Shown: positions 56,570 to 64,000 of the stretch, piece by piece
How the letters are laid out: each line of letters begins with the position of its first letter
Numbering within the stretch: position 1 is the stretch's first letter
Assembly (NCBI GenBank): GCA_964019425.1
Contig: OZ025794.1
Location: 744,001 to 808,000, forward strand
Direction: 5' to 3'
DNA length: 64,000 bases
Origin: Flectonema sp. DT1601
Taxonomy: Eukaryota; Euglenozoa; Diplonemea; Diplonemida; Diplonemidae
Notes under the pieces: generated by a model
What the model was told of the DNA's origin: nothing
The model's input: the letters and a program-made list of their open reading frames with translations, nothing else
The model's database searches: none
Made by a program: the position numbers and the translations under genes

Positions 56570-57037
56570 CTATTTATGGTACAGGTGTTGCTGCTGTGGA
56601 GGCTTTCTTTTACGTCTTCGGAGTTTGAGGCCTCCCTTTCGGGAAGACAAGAGAGAACTCATTATAGTCTTGCGAGAGTATCGTCTTGAAGGAGGGGAAG
56701 TAGAGTTGCTTTGGCTCTTGTTGTTGTCACTGAGAGCAATAGACTTTAATTCCATTGTCAATTTCATAACCACGGAGGGTGGTTGGGAAGACTTTCTCTT
56801 CGCTTTTCGAACTCTCCGTACTATCTCAGATGGTCGGGTTAATCTCAAAGACACACATGGCAGTGGACTCGACAAGCTTAACACTACTGGTGACATACAT
56901 CTGGGTGGATCAACGGGCACCAGTCTTGGTGTGGCTGGAATCCATCTCTGTGGACTCGACGGCATCTCATCATCTGGTGAGATATCCATCGGAAATACTG
57001 GACTTGGCGATCGACATCTAACATCACTCCCCGACAT
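56570..57037 (-). CDS. Basic Ser-Pro-rich disordered protein, 155 aa
   Basis: 155 residues with many SP/TP sites (RSPSPVFPMDISP, SSPQRWIPATP, CMSPVVLSLSSP), suggesting proline-directed kinase targets. The C-terminus is strongly basic (GLKLRRRKRKPPQQQ), a plausible nuclear localisation signal. No domain is recognised. The start follows an ACAATCATCAG acceptor by about 15 nt. Real coding is supported by the acceptor and ATG, and by contrast with the surrounding noise, but not by homology. Confidence 0.65.
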   Translation of the reverse strand: MSGSDVRCRSPSPVFPMDISPDDEMPSSPQRWIPATPRLVPVDPPRCMSPVVLSLSSPLPCVSLRLTRPSEIVRRVRKAKRKSSQPPSVVMKLTMELKSIALSDNNKSQSNSTSPPSRRYSRKTIMSSLLSSRKGGLKLRRRKRKPPQQQHLYHK

Positions 57038-57652
57038 GTTTATTATTATCGCCTGATGATTGTAATTATGTTATCAATGTTTTTAATTTATTATTCACAA
57101 TTACTTTGTTTGAGTTTTGAAGATAATTCCTAAAGAGAACCAACGTTTTCGATGAGAACCAAAACTTCCAATTCAAAACTACGAATCTCTAAACTCTAAT
57201 AATGGGGATGGTAAGGGTTAGTAAAAAAAGAGGGGAATTTCTTCAAAGAACCCGAATTCGTTACTTAACTAATTACAACGGTCTGAATAACTTTCGTTTT
57301 TACTTTTTTTTTTTCTTTTTCAATTATATAAAATCACTCCCAAATGCACATTATCTAGATATGTATTGATTCTCACTAACGAAAGAGAACCTAAGCTAGA
57401 AACAAAAAAGTGGAAACAAAAAAAGTGGAACAAAAAAAGAAATAAAAAAATACCAACACCATCATCAAACTAGTCGTCAAGATCAGATTAGTAGGTAAAC
57501 AGGACACGTATCTCTTTCGGAAGATAATTTATTTGCCACGTCTTCTAACTGATAAAGACGAACATGAATTAAACTAACGAGATTCCTTTTGTCCTACTTA
57601 ACTCCAACGATTTCTTTTATTGTTTGACGCCAGTGTGGGGTCTTGAGAGGTG
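57038..57652. other. Intergenic region
   Basis: About 615 bp with A/T tracts; the acceptor of the downstream gene is here. No other gene is seen. Confidence 0.6.
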
Positions 57653-59881
57653 TCAGCGGTGCAGCATCCTGCTGGAATATCCTTCTCTTACAGATCGAAT
57701 CTGACTTCTAGATTGCGATATTGAAGTTCGTAAGATATCTGACGTTCTGGTCATTTCAGATTCAGCATCCTTATGTGATCGTTGAGTATCGTAGACAGCA
57801 TCATCAAGAGCAGTCAGTTGAGATTGTATTTTTTGAAATTTCAATTGCAATTGATCACCGTTAGACAACAAAGAGATACCCGGAGTAGTCCTTTCTTCAG
57901 AACCAAATGAAGGAACAGGACCTTCAGATGTTTCTATCAGACTATTGACTGAGGTCTTATATGCTTCAAGTTTTCTTTTATAATCAAGTTGTGTATCTTC
58001 CAGATTTCTCATTGCTTTCATTCTGTTCATTATTTGTGTTGTCACGGAATCAATTCCTTCATTTTTAAATTTTTCTTCGAGTGAGGACATCTTTTGTCGA
58101 AGGTCGTCAATTATGTTATTTAGTTTTACAATTTCTGTTTTTTTATTTTGGAGAGATTCCGCCAACTGAGATATCTGTTTTGTGGATTCCGAAAGCTTCG
58201 AATTCTTACTCTGCTCGTAGACAAACAGTTTTTCTAACTTGTTATATTTTAACGATGCCTCAGTCAACCTATTCTCTTTCGTAACTTGAGATTCAGAAGC
58301 ATTCTTCAAAGTTAACTTTTGAGCATCAACGTACTTCTCTAAAGCAGATATCTTTTCTTTAAGATTTGACTTCTCCCCTTCCCATATAACAGAGAGCTGA
58401 GATTGAATTTCTTTTTGAGATTTAACTTCTTCAGTGAGGTATCGTAATTTATTGTTATCAGATGGAGACGATATAACTGTCGATAGTCTCTGCAGCTCAG
58501 CTTCATATTCGTTATTAGATCTGGTTATTCCCACAATGGTTCTTGATAAAGAAACTACTACAATGTTTCTCATCAAATCACTTCTTTGATCAGATTCAGT
58601 GGATTCAATTGTTCTTCGTTTCTCATTTTCCGACTGAAAAATTCGCATTGAATTAAAAAAAATCATTGACAGGGAATTGAACTGGTCGAAATAACTAGTT
58701 CTAATATTTTGACGGTTGTCAGATTCGAGGAGGAGAAGAGAGTCGTCTTGTAGTTGTACGTCTTTCTTTTGGAGGGTTTCAGTTATGTTTCTGATGGTCA
58801 TCGTTAGTTCGAGGTCGCTTTGTTCAAGTTTTTCGACTACGCGGTAGGCGTAGCAAAGACTGTTTTCAAAAATGTCATTATACTCAACCAATGAACTTTG
58901 AACCAGTAGAAGTCTTGCCTGAGCTTCTCGAGTCTCTAATGAGATAATAATATTCTGATCTGATAAAGCGTGAATCTTAAGCTCCATCGCAACCTGCTCT
59001 GATGCTTGTTGCAATGTTTGTCTTCTACACCATTGCATATCTTCTTTTTCACGTTCTAATATTTCTTCCTGATTGCGAAGTGCTTCCTTTGCATCAGATA
59101 ATTCTTCTCTTGCCATATCGATGGCAACTTTGTTCGCATGTTTTGTATCGTCTCTTGCTATACGACCTACTTCACTGGATAGGCCAGCTACTTCTTTTTG
59201 TAATGCAGTTATTTGATCAGATTGAGATTGAATTATTACATCCTTTGAATGAGTTTCATTTAAGAGAGATTCACCCATCGCCACACACTCAAGTATTTCT
59301 TCTTCTCTGGTTGCAACTAACTGTTTGAGATCTTCAAGCTGTCTCAACTGGTCTAAGATACTATTTGATCTGCTCCTTGAAGAGACATCATTTCCAATTG
59401 CACGTAAGTTTCCGCTGGAGACATTCTTTAGATCTTCTCGTACTTGTGATCCCAGTGAGTGTAGAGCTTCCTTCAATTCTCGAGTGTTTTTTGCCTTTGC
59501 GATGTTATTTGTACGAGGTCGATGACTTCCTCTAAGATTAGGAGCGCTGACAGCTCTATTGAGTCCAGTCAACTCGAGAGAACCTCTACTACTGGGAGCT
59601 AATAGTGTTATTTCTCCTTCAACAGGTGAAGTATAAAAAACTGAATGAGATGTTTGCAATTTCGCCAACGGTGATACCGGAGAGTTCGGAGCCCGACCAC
59701 CTTCTGCTCCGAATTCCGATACTACTTCAGGTAAACTCAAATACGATGGTCTTTGAAATCCTTTAGCACGCAACTCTTTTGATGTTACACTCTCAGCAAG
59801 GATGTCCGTCTCTGACGACGACGACCCACGTCGCACATTATAATCCGACAGTTTAGTGAACAAGAGGGCACCCTCCCTCAC
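57653..59881 (-). CDS. Long coiled-coil protein, start uncertain
   Basis: About 740 residues. The first ~200 are Ser-rich and probably disordered (SPVSPLAKLQTSHSVFYTSP). From ~180 on, nearly all sequence is heptad-like coiled coil (ELSDAKEALRNQEEILEREK, LTEEVKSQKEIQSQLSVIWE, LQNKKTEIVKLNNIIDDLRQ), with an Arg/Ser tail. The frame has no ATG before about residue 200. It enters through a TTTATTATCCAG acceptor at about 59882; a small first exon ATG-CCA-CAT (59998-60006) could supply the start across a 116 bp intron, but its donor GTACTT is not typical. Non-AUG initiation is the alternative. Coiled-coil proteins of this kind often belong to the cytoskeleton; no family is identified. Confidence 0.75.
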   Translation of the reverse strand: MREGALLFTKLSDYNVRRGSSSSETDILAESVTSKELRAKGFQRPSYLSLPEVVSEFGAEGGRAPNSPVSPLAKLQTSHSVFYTSPVEGEITLLAPSSRGSLELTGLNRAVSAPNLRGSHRPRTNNIAKAKNTRELKEALHSLGSQVREDLKNVSSGNLRAIGNDVSSRSRSNSILDQLRQLEDLKQLVATREEEILECVAMGESLLNETHSKDVIIQSQSDQITALQKEVAGLSSEVGRIARDDTKHANKVAIDMAREELSDAKEALRNQEEILEREKEDMQWCRRQTLQQASEQVAMELKIHALSDQNIIISLETREAQARLLLVQSSLVEYNDIFENSLCYAYRVVEKLEQSDLELTMTIRNITETLQKKDVQLQDDSLLLLESDNRQNIRTSYFDQFNSLSMIFFNSMRIFQSENEKRRTIESTESDQRSDLMRNIVVVSLSRTIVGITRSNNEYEAELQRLSTVISSPSDNNKLRYLTEEVKSQKEIQSQLSVIWEGEKSNLKEKISALEKYVDAQKLTLKNASESQVTKENRLTEASLKYNKLEKLFVYEQSKNSKLSESTKQISQLAESLQNKKTEIVKLNNIIDDLRQKMSSLEEKFKNEGIDSVTTQIMNRMKAMRNLEDTQLDYKRKLEAYKTSVNSLIETSEGPVPSFGSEERTTPGISLLSNGDQLQLKFQKIQSQLTALDDAVYDTQRSHKDAESEMTRTSDILRTSISQSRSQIRSVREGYSSRMLHR

Positions 59882-60045
59882 CTGGATAATAAAAACAAGA
59901 ATAAGTTTGAAGAGAAAAACCACAACAATCCTTTTAGCTTTTGCTACAACAACTACTTCACAAATATATTATTATTCAAATAAACTTGTCGAAGTACATG
60001 TGGCATAGGATAATACGTAACCACGATAATTAAATGAGGTATTCT

Positions 60046-61596
60046 CTACGCAATACAAGGTGTGTAGGTAATCGGTGTTAAAAAGAAACGAATAAAACGA
60101 AATCTTTTAAAACGAAAAATCAAGAACGCTAAGAAAAACAATAGAAGTAAATTACGATAATTCATTCTTCGACCGGGAATCAGTTTTACTGGAATTTGAG
60201 GTCTCTTTGGAGATGGTTGCTCGGGAGGTGCATTTCTCTGTTTTGATCGTTTGATATGAATGTCTTCCAATTCGTGCTGTCGTATCTCACCTTCAGTCAT
60301 AAAAACAATTTCACAAACTATACATTTCCAACTTCGCTGTTGCACAGACATATCAGTTTTTTTTTTAGGAAATGGAACACCAAGATCATTAAAAAAGTAC
60401 GGACGGCTATCAACCTTTCGAGGATCAATTTTATTTAATAGCACGTCACTCATGAATTTTAATATCGTTACAGGAGAGAAGAACCTCTGAGGAGAACGGT
60501 AAAACACACTCTCCAAAGGGTTAATGATGATGAGGAGAGGCTTTGAATCAGGAATTCCACATCGTTTACCACCAGAGGCTCCAAGTCTACTTCTAATAGA
60601 AGAGGAGATGGCAATGTTATCTGTGATGAAGAACTTAAATAATTCATAGTCATGGTTTTGATGAAATATTTTAGCGACTTCAATCATGCAATTCTCCGAT
60701 GTAGTAGCGTGAGATTCTTTACAGTCTTCTAAAAACAAAATAACATGAAGAAGTTTTTTATCTTTTTTATTCTTCTTCGACTGTGTCAAACACTTTGAAT
60801 ATCTTTGATATAATAATGAAAGGATTTGATTGTTATTTTTTATTGGAATACTCATCACTCCTGGTACTGGGATGTCCATTCTTCCTGATTGCAAATTAAA
60901 CATTACATAACCCTGAGACTGAAATAGTGATCTTAAATCACCCGGTGTTTCCTTATTGTACTCAACAATTATTATCGTTCGTTTTGTTTTAGCAATATTG
61001 TCAGTAGGGTTTATAGTTGAGGTGATTAATTCAAACAAATTGTGTTCCTTGTTGACAACTGCAATGTTAGTATCTTCCGTTTGACGTGTCGGTATCGTGT
61101 TAGATATTGATATAATGTCATTTGGATATGTCTTTTTGACGTAATCGAGCATGATCGTTTTTTCTGAGGATAGTAACCCGCTGCATAGGATGGCAATGCC
61201 GTCTTGTTTTCTGTATTTTGTTGGAAGAATTTTATTATTGAGTGGGCTTTGATCACCACATTCTCGACATCTAGATTTTTTACACATCCCACAAAAGTAG
61301 CAAATCGATTTTTTTATTTTCTCATTACAAAGTGAGCAACAGCTGTTAGATGAGAAAACAGGTTTCATATTTTGATCACAATTGGAACAAGTTCTGTTTA
61401 TCTGGTTTTTATCATCAATTCGACCCCTCCATCTAGTCCACCTGTCGCCATATTTTTTAGATTTTATTTTTGATCGGATGCTATCCCACCATAGCTGTCG
61501 TTGTTCTAACAGCTGTGATTCTAATTGAGATATTTTATTCTCAGCCTCGGCATGATCATCATCATTGTGGATGAATAGTTTTAGTAACTTATGCAT
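60046..61596 (-). CDS. Cys-rich zinc-finger, tail-anchored protein, possible degenerate P-loop
   Basis: 516 residues. Residues about 70-115 hold eight or more Cys in CxxC pairs (CSNCDQN, CCSLCNEK, CYFCGMCKKSRCRECG), likely two zinc sites. The middle ~250 residues resemble an AAA+/P-loop fold with a degenerate Walker A (GLLSSEKT) and Walker-B-like strands (RTIIIVEYN, LLHVILFLEDC); no clear catalytic set. Near the C-terminus is a C2H2 finger (CIVCEIVFMTEGEIRQHELE). The last ~25 residues are hydrophobic and basic (LLLLFFLAFLIFRFKRFRF), a tail anchor. Between the acceptor (~61628) and the ATG lies an ATG-TAA start-stop at 61605-61600. Family unknown; zinc binding is probable. Confidence 0.8.
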   Translation of the reverse strand: MHKLLKLFIHNDDDHAEAENKISQLESQLLEQRQLWWDSIRSKIKSKKYGDRWTRWRGRIDDKNQINRTCSNCDQNMKPVFSSNSCCSLCNEKIKKSICYFCGMCKKSRCRECGDQSPLNNKILPTKYRKQDGIAILCSGLLSSEKTIMLDYVKKTYPNDIISISNTIPTRQTEDTNIAVVNKEHNLFELITSTINPTDNIAKTKRTIIIVEYNKETPGDLRSLFQSQGYVMFNLQSGRMDIPVPGVMSIPIKNNNQILSLLYQRYSKCLTQSKKNKKDKKLLHVILFLEDCKESHATTSENCMIEVAKIFHQNHDYELFKFFITDNIAISSSIRSRLGASGGKRCGIPDSKPLLIIINPLESVFYRSPQRFFSPVTILKFMSDVLLNKIDPRKVDSRPYFFNDLGVPFPKKKTDMSVQQRSWKCIVCEIVFMTEGEIRQHELEDIHIKRSKQRNAPPEQPSPKRPQIPVKLIPGRRMNYRNLLLLFFLAFLIFRFKRFRFIRFFLTPITYTPCIA

Positions 61597-61599
61597 TTA

Positions 61600-61605
61600 T
61601 TACAT
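61600..61605 (-). promoter_or_regulatory. Minimal start-stop upstream ORF (ATG TAA)
   Basis: Lies in the 31 nt leader between the CCCAG acceptor and the ATG of the zinc-finger gene, 3 nt before the start. Start-stop elements reduce or gate translation in other eukaryotes; effect here is inferred. Confidence 0.5.
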
Positions 61606-61765
61606 TATTTTGTACAGTAATTTTGGTCTGGGAAAGAAAAAGAGAATAAAAATGACAAAATATACATATTTGAAAAAGCATTCATTATAGTTAAAAGGTT
61701 AAGTCATATAATTCGCGTAAGTGAATAACAAACGTGCGATAATTGACTTGTGTAACTGAAATTTT

Positions 61766-63382
61766 TCATCTTTGTGAAATCTTTAACATTATTATTGAGA
61801 ATTGGTGGAAGGTAATCCTAACAGATCGATCTGTCTTCAGAATGCCGTCGATCTGTTTTGAAATTTTTTCTCTCGAAGTAGGAACTCCGAACTCTTCCTG
61901 AGAAGCAACAATATTAATCATCATCTCCTTTGAGATCCATTCAACGTTATCGATGTCGTACTTTTGAAATAATCCTTTGAGTTGTTTTGATGATACAGGA
62001 ACATTAGAAATATCACCCAAAATATGACTCAACTCCTGTGTTTCTCCAGAGAGGTCAGGCGTAGCCCTTCCATTTGCAATTGCTGCGAGGTCTGATTCTA
62101 ATTGAGGTGCGGTTGTGCTTTCGTATCGTAAATCAGAAACCATTGTTGCAGCAGTTGGTTGTGTTGCTCCAGGTACTAAAGGGTTTTGCAACATCCCTAC
62201 AAAAGCATCCAAAGCTTTTCTCCAAGCGCTCAAAATAGTATCAACACGGTTATCAGTATCTTTTAATAAACTGTGATGAATAGCACTCAGTAAAGCCTGT
62301 CCTATAACAGGATACAGTGATTCACTAACACCGTAGTGGAGGTGACGTTGACCGAGGACTTGGAGGTAGTCAACGGCAGGTTTGAAACCCCGATTCTCAA
62401 GTAAATCAATAACAAGGCCAACACCATCAAGGAGCTTCACTCCCATTTCTGTTGGAGATATTTTTTTTATATTCAAAATATCAGAAATTTCCGGAGACAA
62501 GTCAAGAGCTCCCCTCACAATTGCAGCTGCAGCAGACTCCCTATTGGTAACGCGAGAGAGGGACAATCTTATTAACGATAATTCATCATCACTCGGTACC
62601 AAACTAGTTTGATGCTTTACATGCAACTCTCTCATTTGACTCCCCGCAGCCATCGTGATGCTTATTAATGCATGAAGTTTGACCCAGGCTTTTTTAATTT
62701 GATTATCTCTAATTTTTGATTCAGTCATTAAATGTCTTCTTATTAATGATAAGATACCATTACATATGATGTGGTAGTCCCTTTCAACAATTCCAAAACT
62801 AATGTGACTTCTGGCTACTCCACGAACGTATCCTTCTACAACAGACATCTCACGGAGATGGTCGGTAAAAAGACGTAGAAGCGGAAGAAATTGCTGTGTA
62901 GGATCATTGCGTACTCCAGTAGATATTTTTTCATCGAATTTTTGAAGTCGTTCTGCCACGTCTGGTGATCGGACTTCGATCTCCGAATAGAACATTTTAG
63001 AAATAGAAACTTCACACAAAATTGATTCAAAGCTAACCTGAACTCTCTCAATGTCCTCATCACTCATTAAAACTATATTACCTCCCAGTGACGGATGGGT
63101 TTCCCTTTCTGCTTTTAAATCAGCAATATCATCCTGGAGCCTGAGCACAAGTTGCCTCTGACTAACTGGATCTAATAAGTTAGCCAAGAACTGTAAAGGA
63201 TTACTTGGCTTTTGTGTTAGGCATTTCTCCCATGCTTCGCCTATTATTTTTGTTAAATCGTGTCTCTCGATATATTGTTGATCGTGTGATTCAACAAGCC
63301 TCGTGTGATTTCTTTTAAATGCCGAGTCCCGAACTCCACGAAAATATCTCGGATTGGGCGCCATCACTTTTATTGATTCCAT
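61766..63382 (-). CDS. RIIa/DPY30-like + tandem globin + EF-hand-like protein
   Basis: 538 residues. Residues about 43-70 (LTKIIGEAWEKCLTQKPSNP, then LQFLANLL) match RIIa/DPY30 docking-dimerisation helices, used in cilia and kinase anchoring. Two globin domains follow: about 105-245, with proximal-His segment GVARSHISFGIV (His 193), and about 265-400, with GQRHLHYGV (His 347). Both are followed by the helix seen in flavohaemoglobin-type globins (YPVIGQALLSAIHHSLL). The spacing RxHxxxG...Y.......L agrees between the two domains. The C-terminal ~85 residues resemble a degenerate EF-hand pair (KYDIDNVEWISKEMM). A haem-based O2/NO sensor linked to a docking complex is the inference. Distal residues are unusual (Met or Gly near E7), so ligand binding is unproven. 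Confidence 0.85.
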   Translation of the reverse strand: MESIKVMAPNPRYFRGVRDSAFKRNHTRLVESHDQQYIERHDLTKIIGEAWEKCLTQKPSNPLQFLANLLDPVSQRQLVLRLQDDIADLKAERETHPSLGGNIVLMSDEDIERVQVSFESILCEVSISKMFYSEIEVRSPDVAERLQKFDEKISTGVRNDPTQQFLPLLRLFTDHLREMSVVEGYVRGVARSHISFGIVERDYHIICNGILSLIRRHLMTESKIRDNQIKKAWVKLHALISITMAAGSQMRELHVKHQTSLVPSDDELSLIRLSLSRVTNRESAAAAIVRGALDLSPEISDILNIKKISPTEMGVKLLDGVGLVIDLLENRGFKPAVDYLQVLGQRHLHYGVSESLYPVIGQALLSAIHHSLLKDTDNRVDTILSAWRKALDAFVGMLQNPLVPGATQPTAATMVSDLRYESTTAPQLESDLAAIANGRATPDLSGETQELSHILGDISNVPVSSKQLKGLFQKYDIDNVEWISKEMMINIVASQEEFGVPTSREKISKQIDGILKTDRSVRITFHQFSIIMLKISQR

Positions 63383-63539
63383 TTTTTGTTTATTTTAATT
63401 TATATTTTTTACTTTTAGAGATAATTTTAAAAGGGAACTATAAAAAAAAGAAAATATTTATTCACAATATAATAGAATTCACAGCTGCTGTAAGTGCGTG
63501 TAAAACAGATTGTGAAATCTAATAAAAAACCAGAATACG

Positions 63540-63574
<35 letters not shown>

Positions 63575-63590
63575 AAACTAATAAACCATA

Positions 63591-64000
63591 TCAAGTAGAA
63601 CAGGAGTCAGTGTAGTCAGAGCTGTTGTTGCTGTCATCGTTGTTGTTGTGGTATTCATCTGCTTTAAGTACAGTGTGATTATTAAGAAGCTGCATCAGGT
63701 TGTCATTCTCATCACCGTCTACTGGATTAGCATCAGGGCTGTTAATTGCCAGTAGTCTTTCAGATTCATCATCAGGGGGTTTGGTTAAGTTTTCATAGCA
63801 AGTTCGCAACGCAACTGCTTGTCTCAAAGCCCAACGTTGGCTGTTTATGGGAACGCCTTTACTACAATTAGGAACTAATGACGTATTTAATAAAGGTACA
63901 AAGTAACCACTAACACATAAATCAATAAGTTCATGAAGAAGAGAAGATTGACTAGCAAACTCAGATGCTACATATTGCTCAAGCTTCTTAAGTCTTTGCA
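63591..64000 (-). CDS. Partial gene, Asn/Asp-rich C-terminus, 5' end outside the window
   Basis: An open frame reaches the window's right edge, so the start is missing. The visible 136 residues begin QRLKKLEQYVASEFASQSSL and continue LHELIDLCVSGYFVPLLNTS, a helical domain resembling the end of a helical-repeat or ubiquitin-ligase-like protein. The tail is acidic and Asn/Ser/Asp-rich (DEYHNNNDDSNNSSDYTDSC), low complexity. A 28-base A tract lies just downstream of the stop on the plus strand. The family cannot be named from this part. Confidence 0.7.
   Translation of the reverse strand, partial: QRLKKLEQYVASEFASQSSLLHELIDLCVSGYFVPLLNTSLVPNCSKGVPINSQRWALRQAVALRTCYENLTKPPDDESERLLAINSPDANPVDGDENDNLMQLLNNHTVLKADEYHNNNDDSNNSSDYTDSCST

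Noticed and set aside
1-64000. Search for CRISPR arrays, rRNA, standard tRNA, LTR or transposase-bearing elements
   Set aside because: No regular spaced direct repeats, rRNA cores, complete cloverleaf, reverse transcriptase or transposase motifs were seen in any frame provided or in the intergenic DNA.

Overview
This 64 kb window looks like nuclear DNA of an intron-poor but intron-bearing microbial eukaryote. It is AT-rich and full of A/T homopolymer tracts. It uses the standard stop codons TAA, TAG and TGA. Introns are short (about 60-82 bp) GT-AG introns with GTATG-type donors. Gene content is typically eukaryotic: a NEK-type kinase, FYVE, BCS1, NIPA, GH31, WD40, RCC1 and DnaJ C-terminal proteins. 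Every supported protein gene lies on the minus strand. Almost every start codon sits 3-45 nt downstream of a pyrimidine-rich tract ending in AG, that is, a 3' splice site with no convincing upstream coding exon. One-strand gene arrays plus an acceptor next to the AUG suggest polycistronic transcription with spliced-leader trans-splicing. That layout, together with 'IGDxFLxxC...LTSVGDSFL' leucine-rich repeats, resembles Euglenozoa (a diplonemid-like organism would fit better than an intron-less kinetoplastid). The taxonomy is inference only; no rRNA or spliced-leader gene was found.

Layout, from high to low coordinates as transcribed: a partial Asp/Asn-rich protein running off the right edge (63.6-64 kb); a DPY30/RIIa-like + double globin + EF-hand-like protein; a Cys-rich zinc-binding, tail-anchored protein; a long coiled-coil protein; a basic Ser-Pro-rich protein; a gene-poor 3.4 kb stretch; BCS1 (with an intron and a SAM-like tail); a FYVE-C2-membrane protein; a J-domain-less DnaJ protein ending in CAHQ; two tandem NIPA-like magnesium transporter genes (42-47.7 kb); a 4.3 kb gene-poor stretch; a ubiquitin-like/LRR protein, an RCC1-repeat protein, CutC and a MIB/SH3-like coiled-coil protein; a three-exon putative mitochondrial protein; two nearly identical GH31 glycosidase genes (22.5-28.2 kb); a Ser/Asn-rich protein; WDR89-like and TPR proteins; a NEK-type kinase with PB1 domain; an unknown protein; a two-TM protein; and a zinc-finger protein at the left edge.

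The genes do not form one metabolic pathway. Several fit shared cell systems: mitochondrion (BCS1 and the putative mitochondrial protein), membrane and endosome biology (FYVE-C2 and NIPA), and possibly the flagellum (globin protein with a docking domain). Gene-poor stretches hold homopolymers, small tandem arrays, and a two-copy ~125 bp structured element that may be a non-coding RNA. The strongest leads are the globin-globin architecture, the GH31 pair with divergence confined to the active-site region, the acceptor-at-AUG pattern, and the two-copy structured element. Exon joins were made by eye; positions next to homopolymers may be off by a base.
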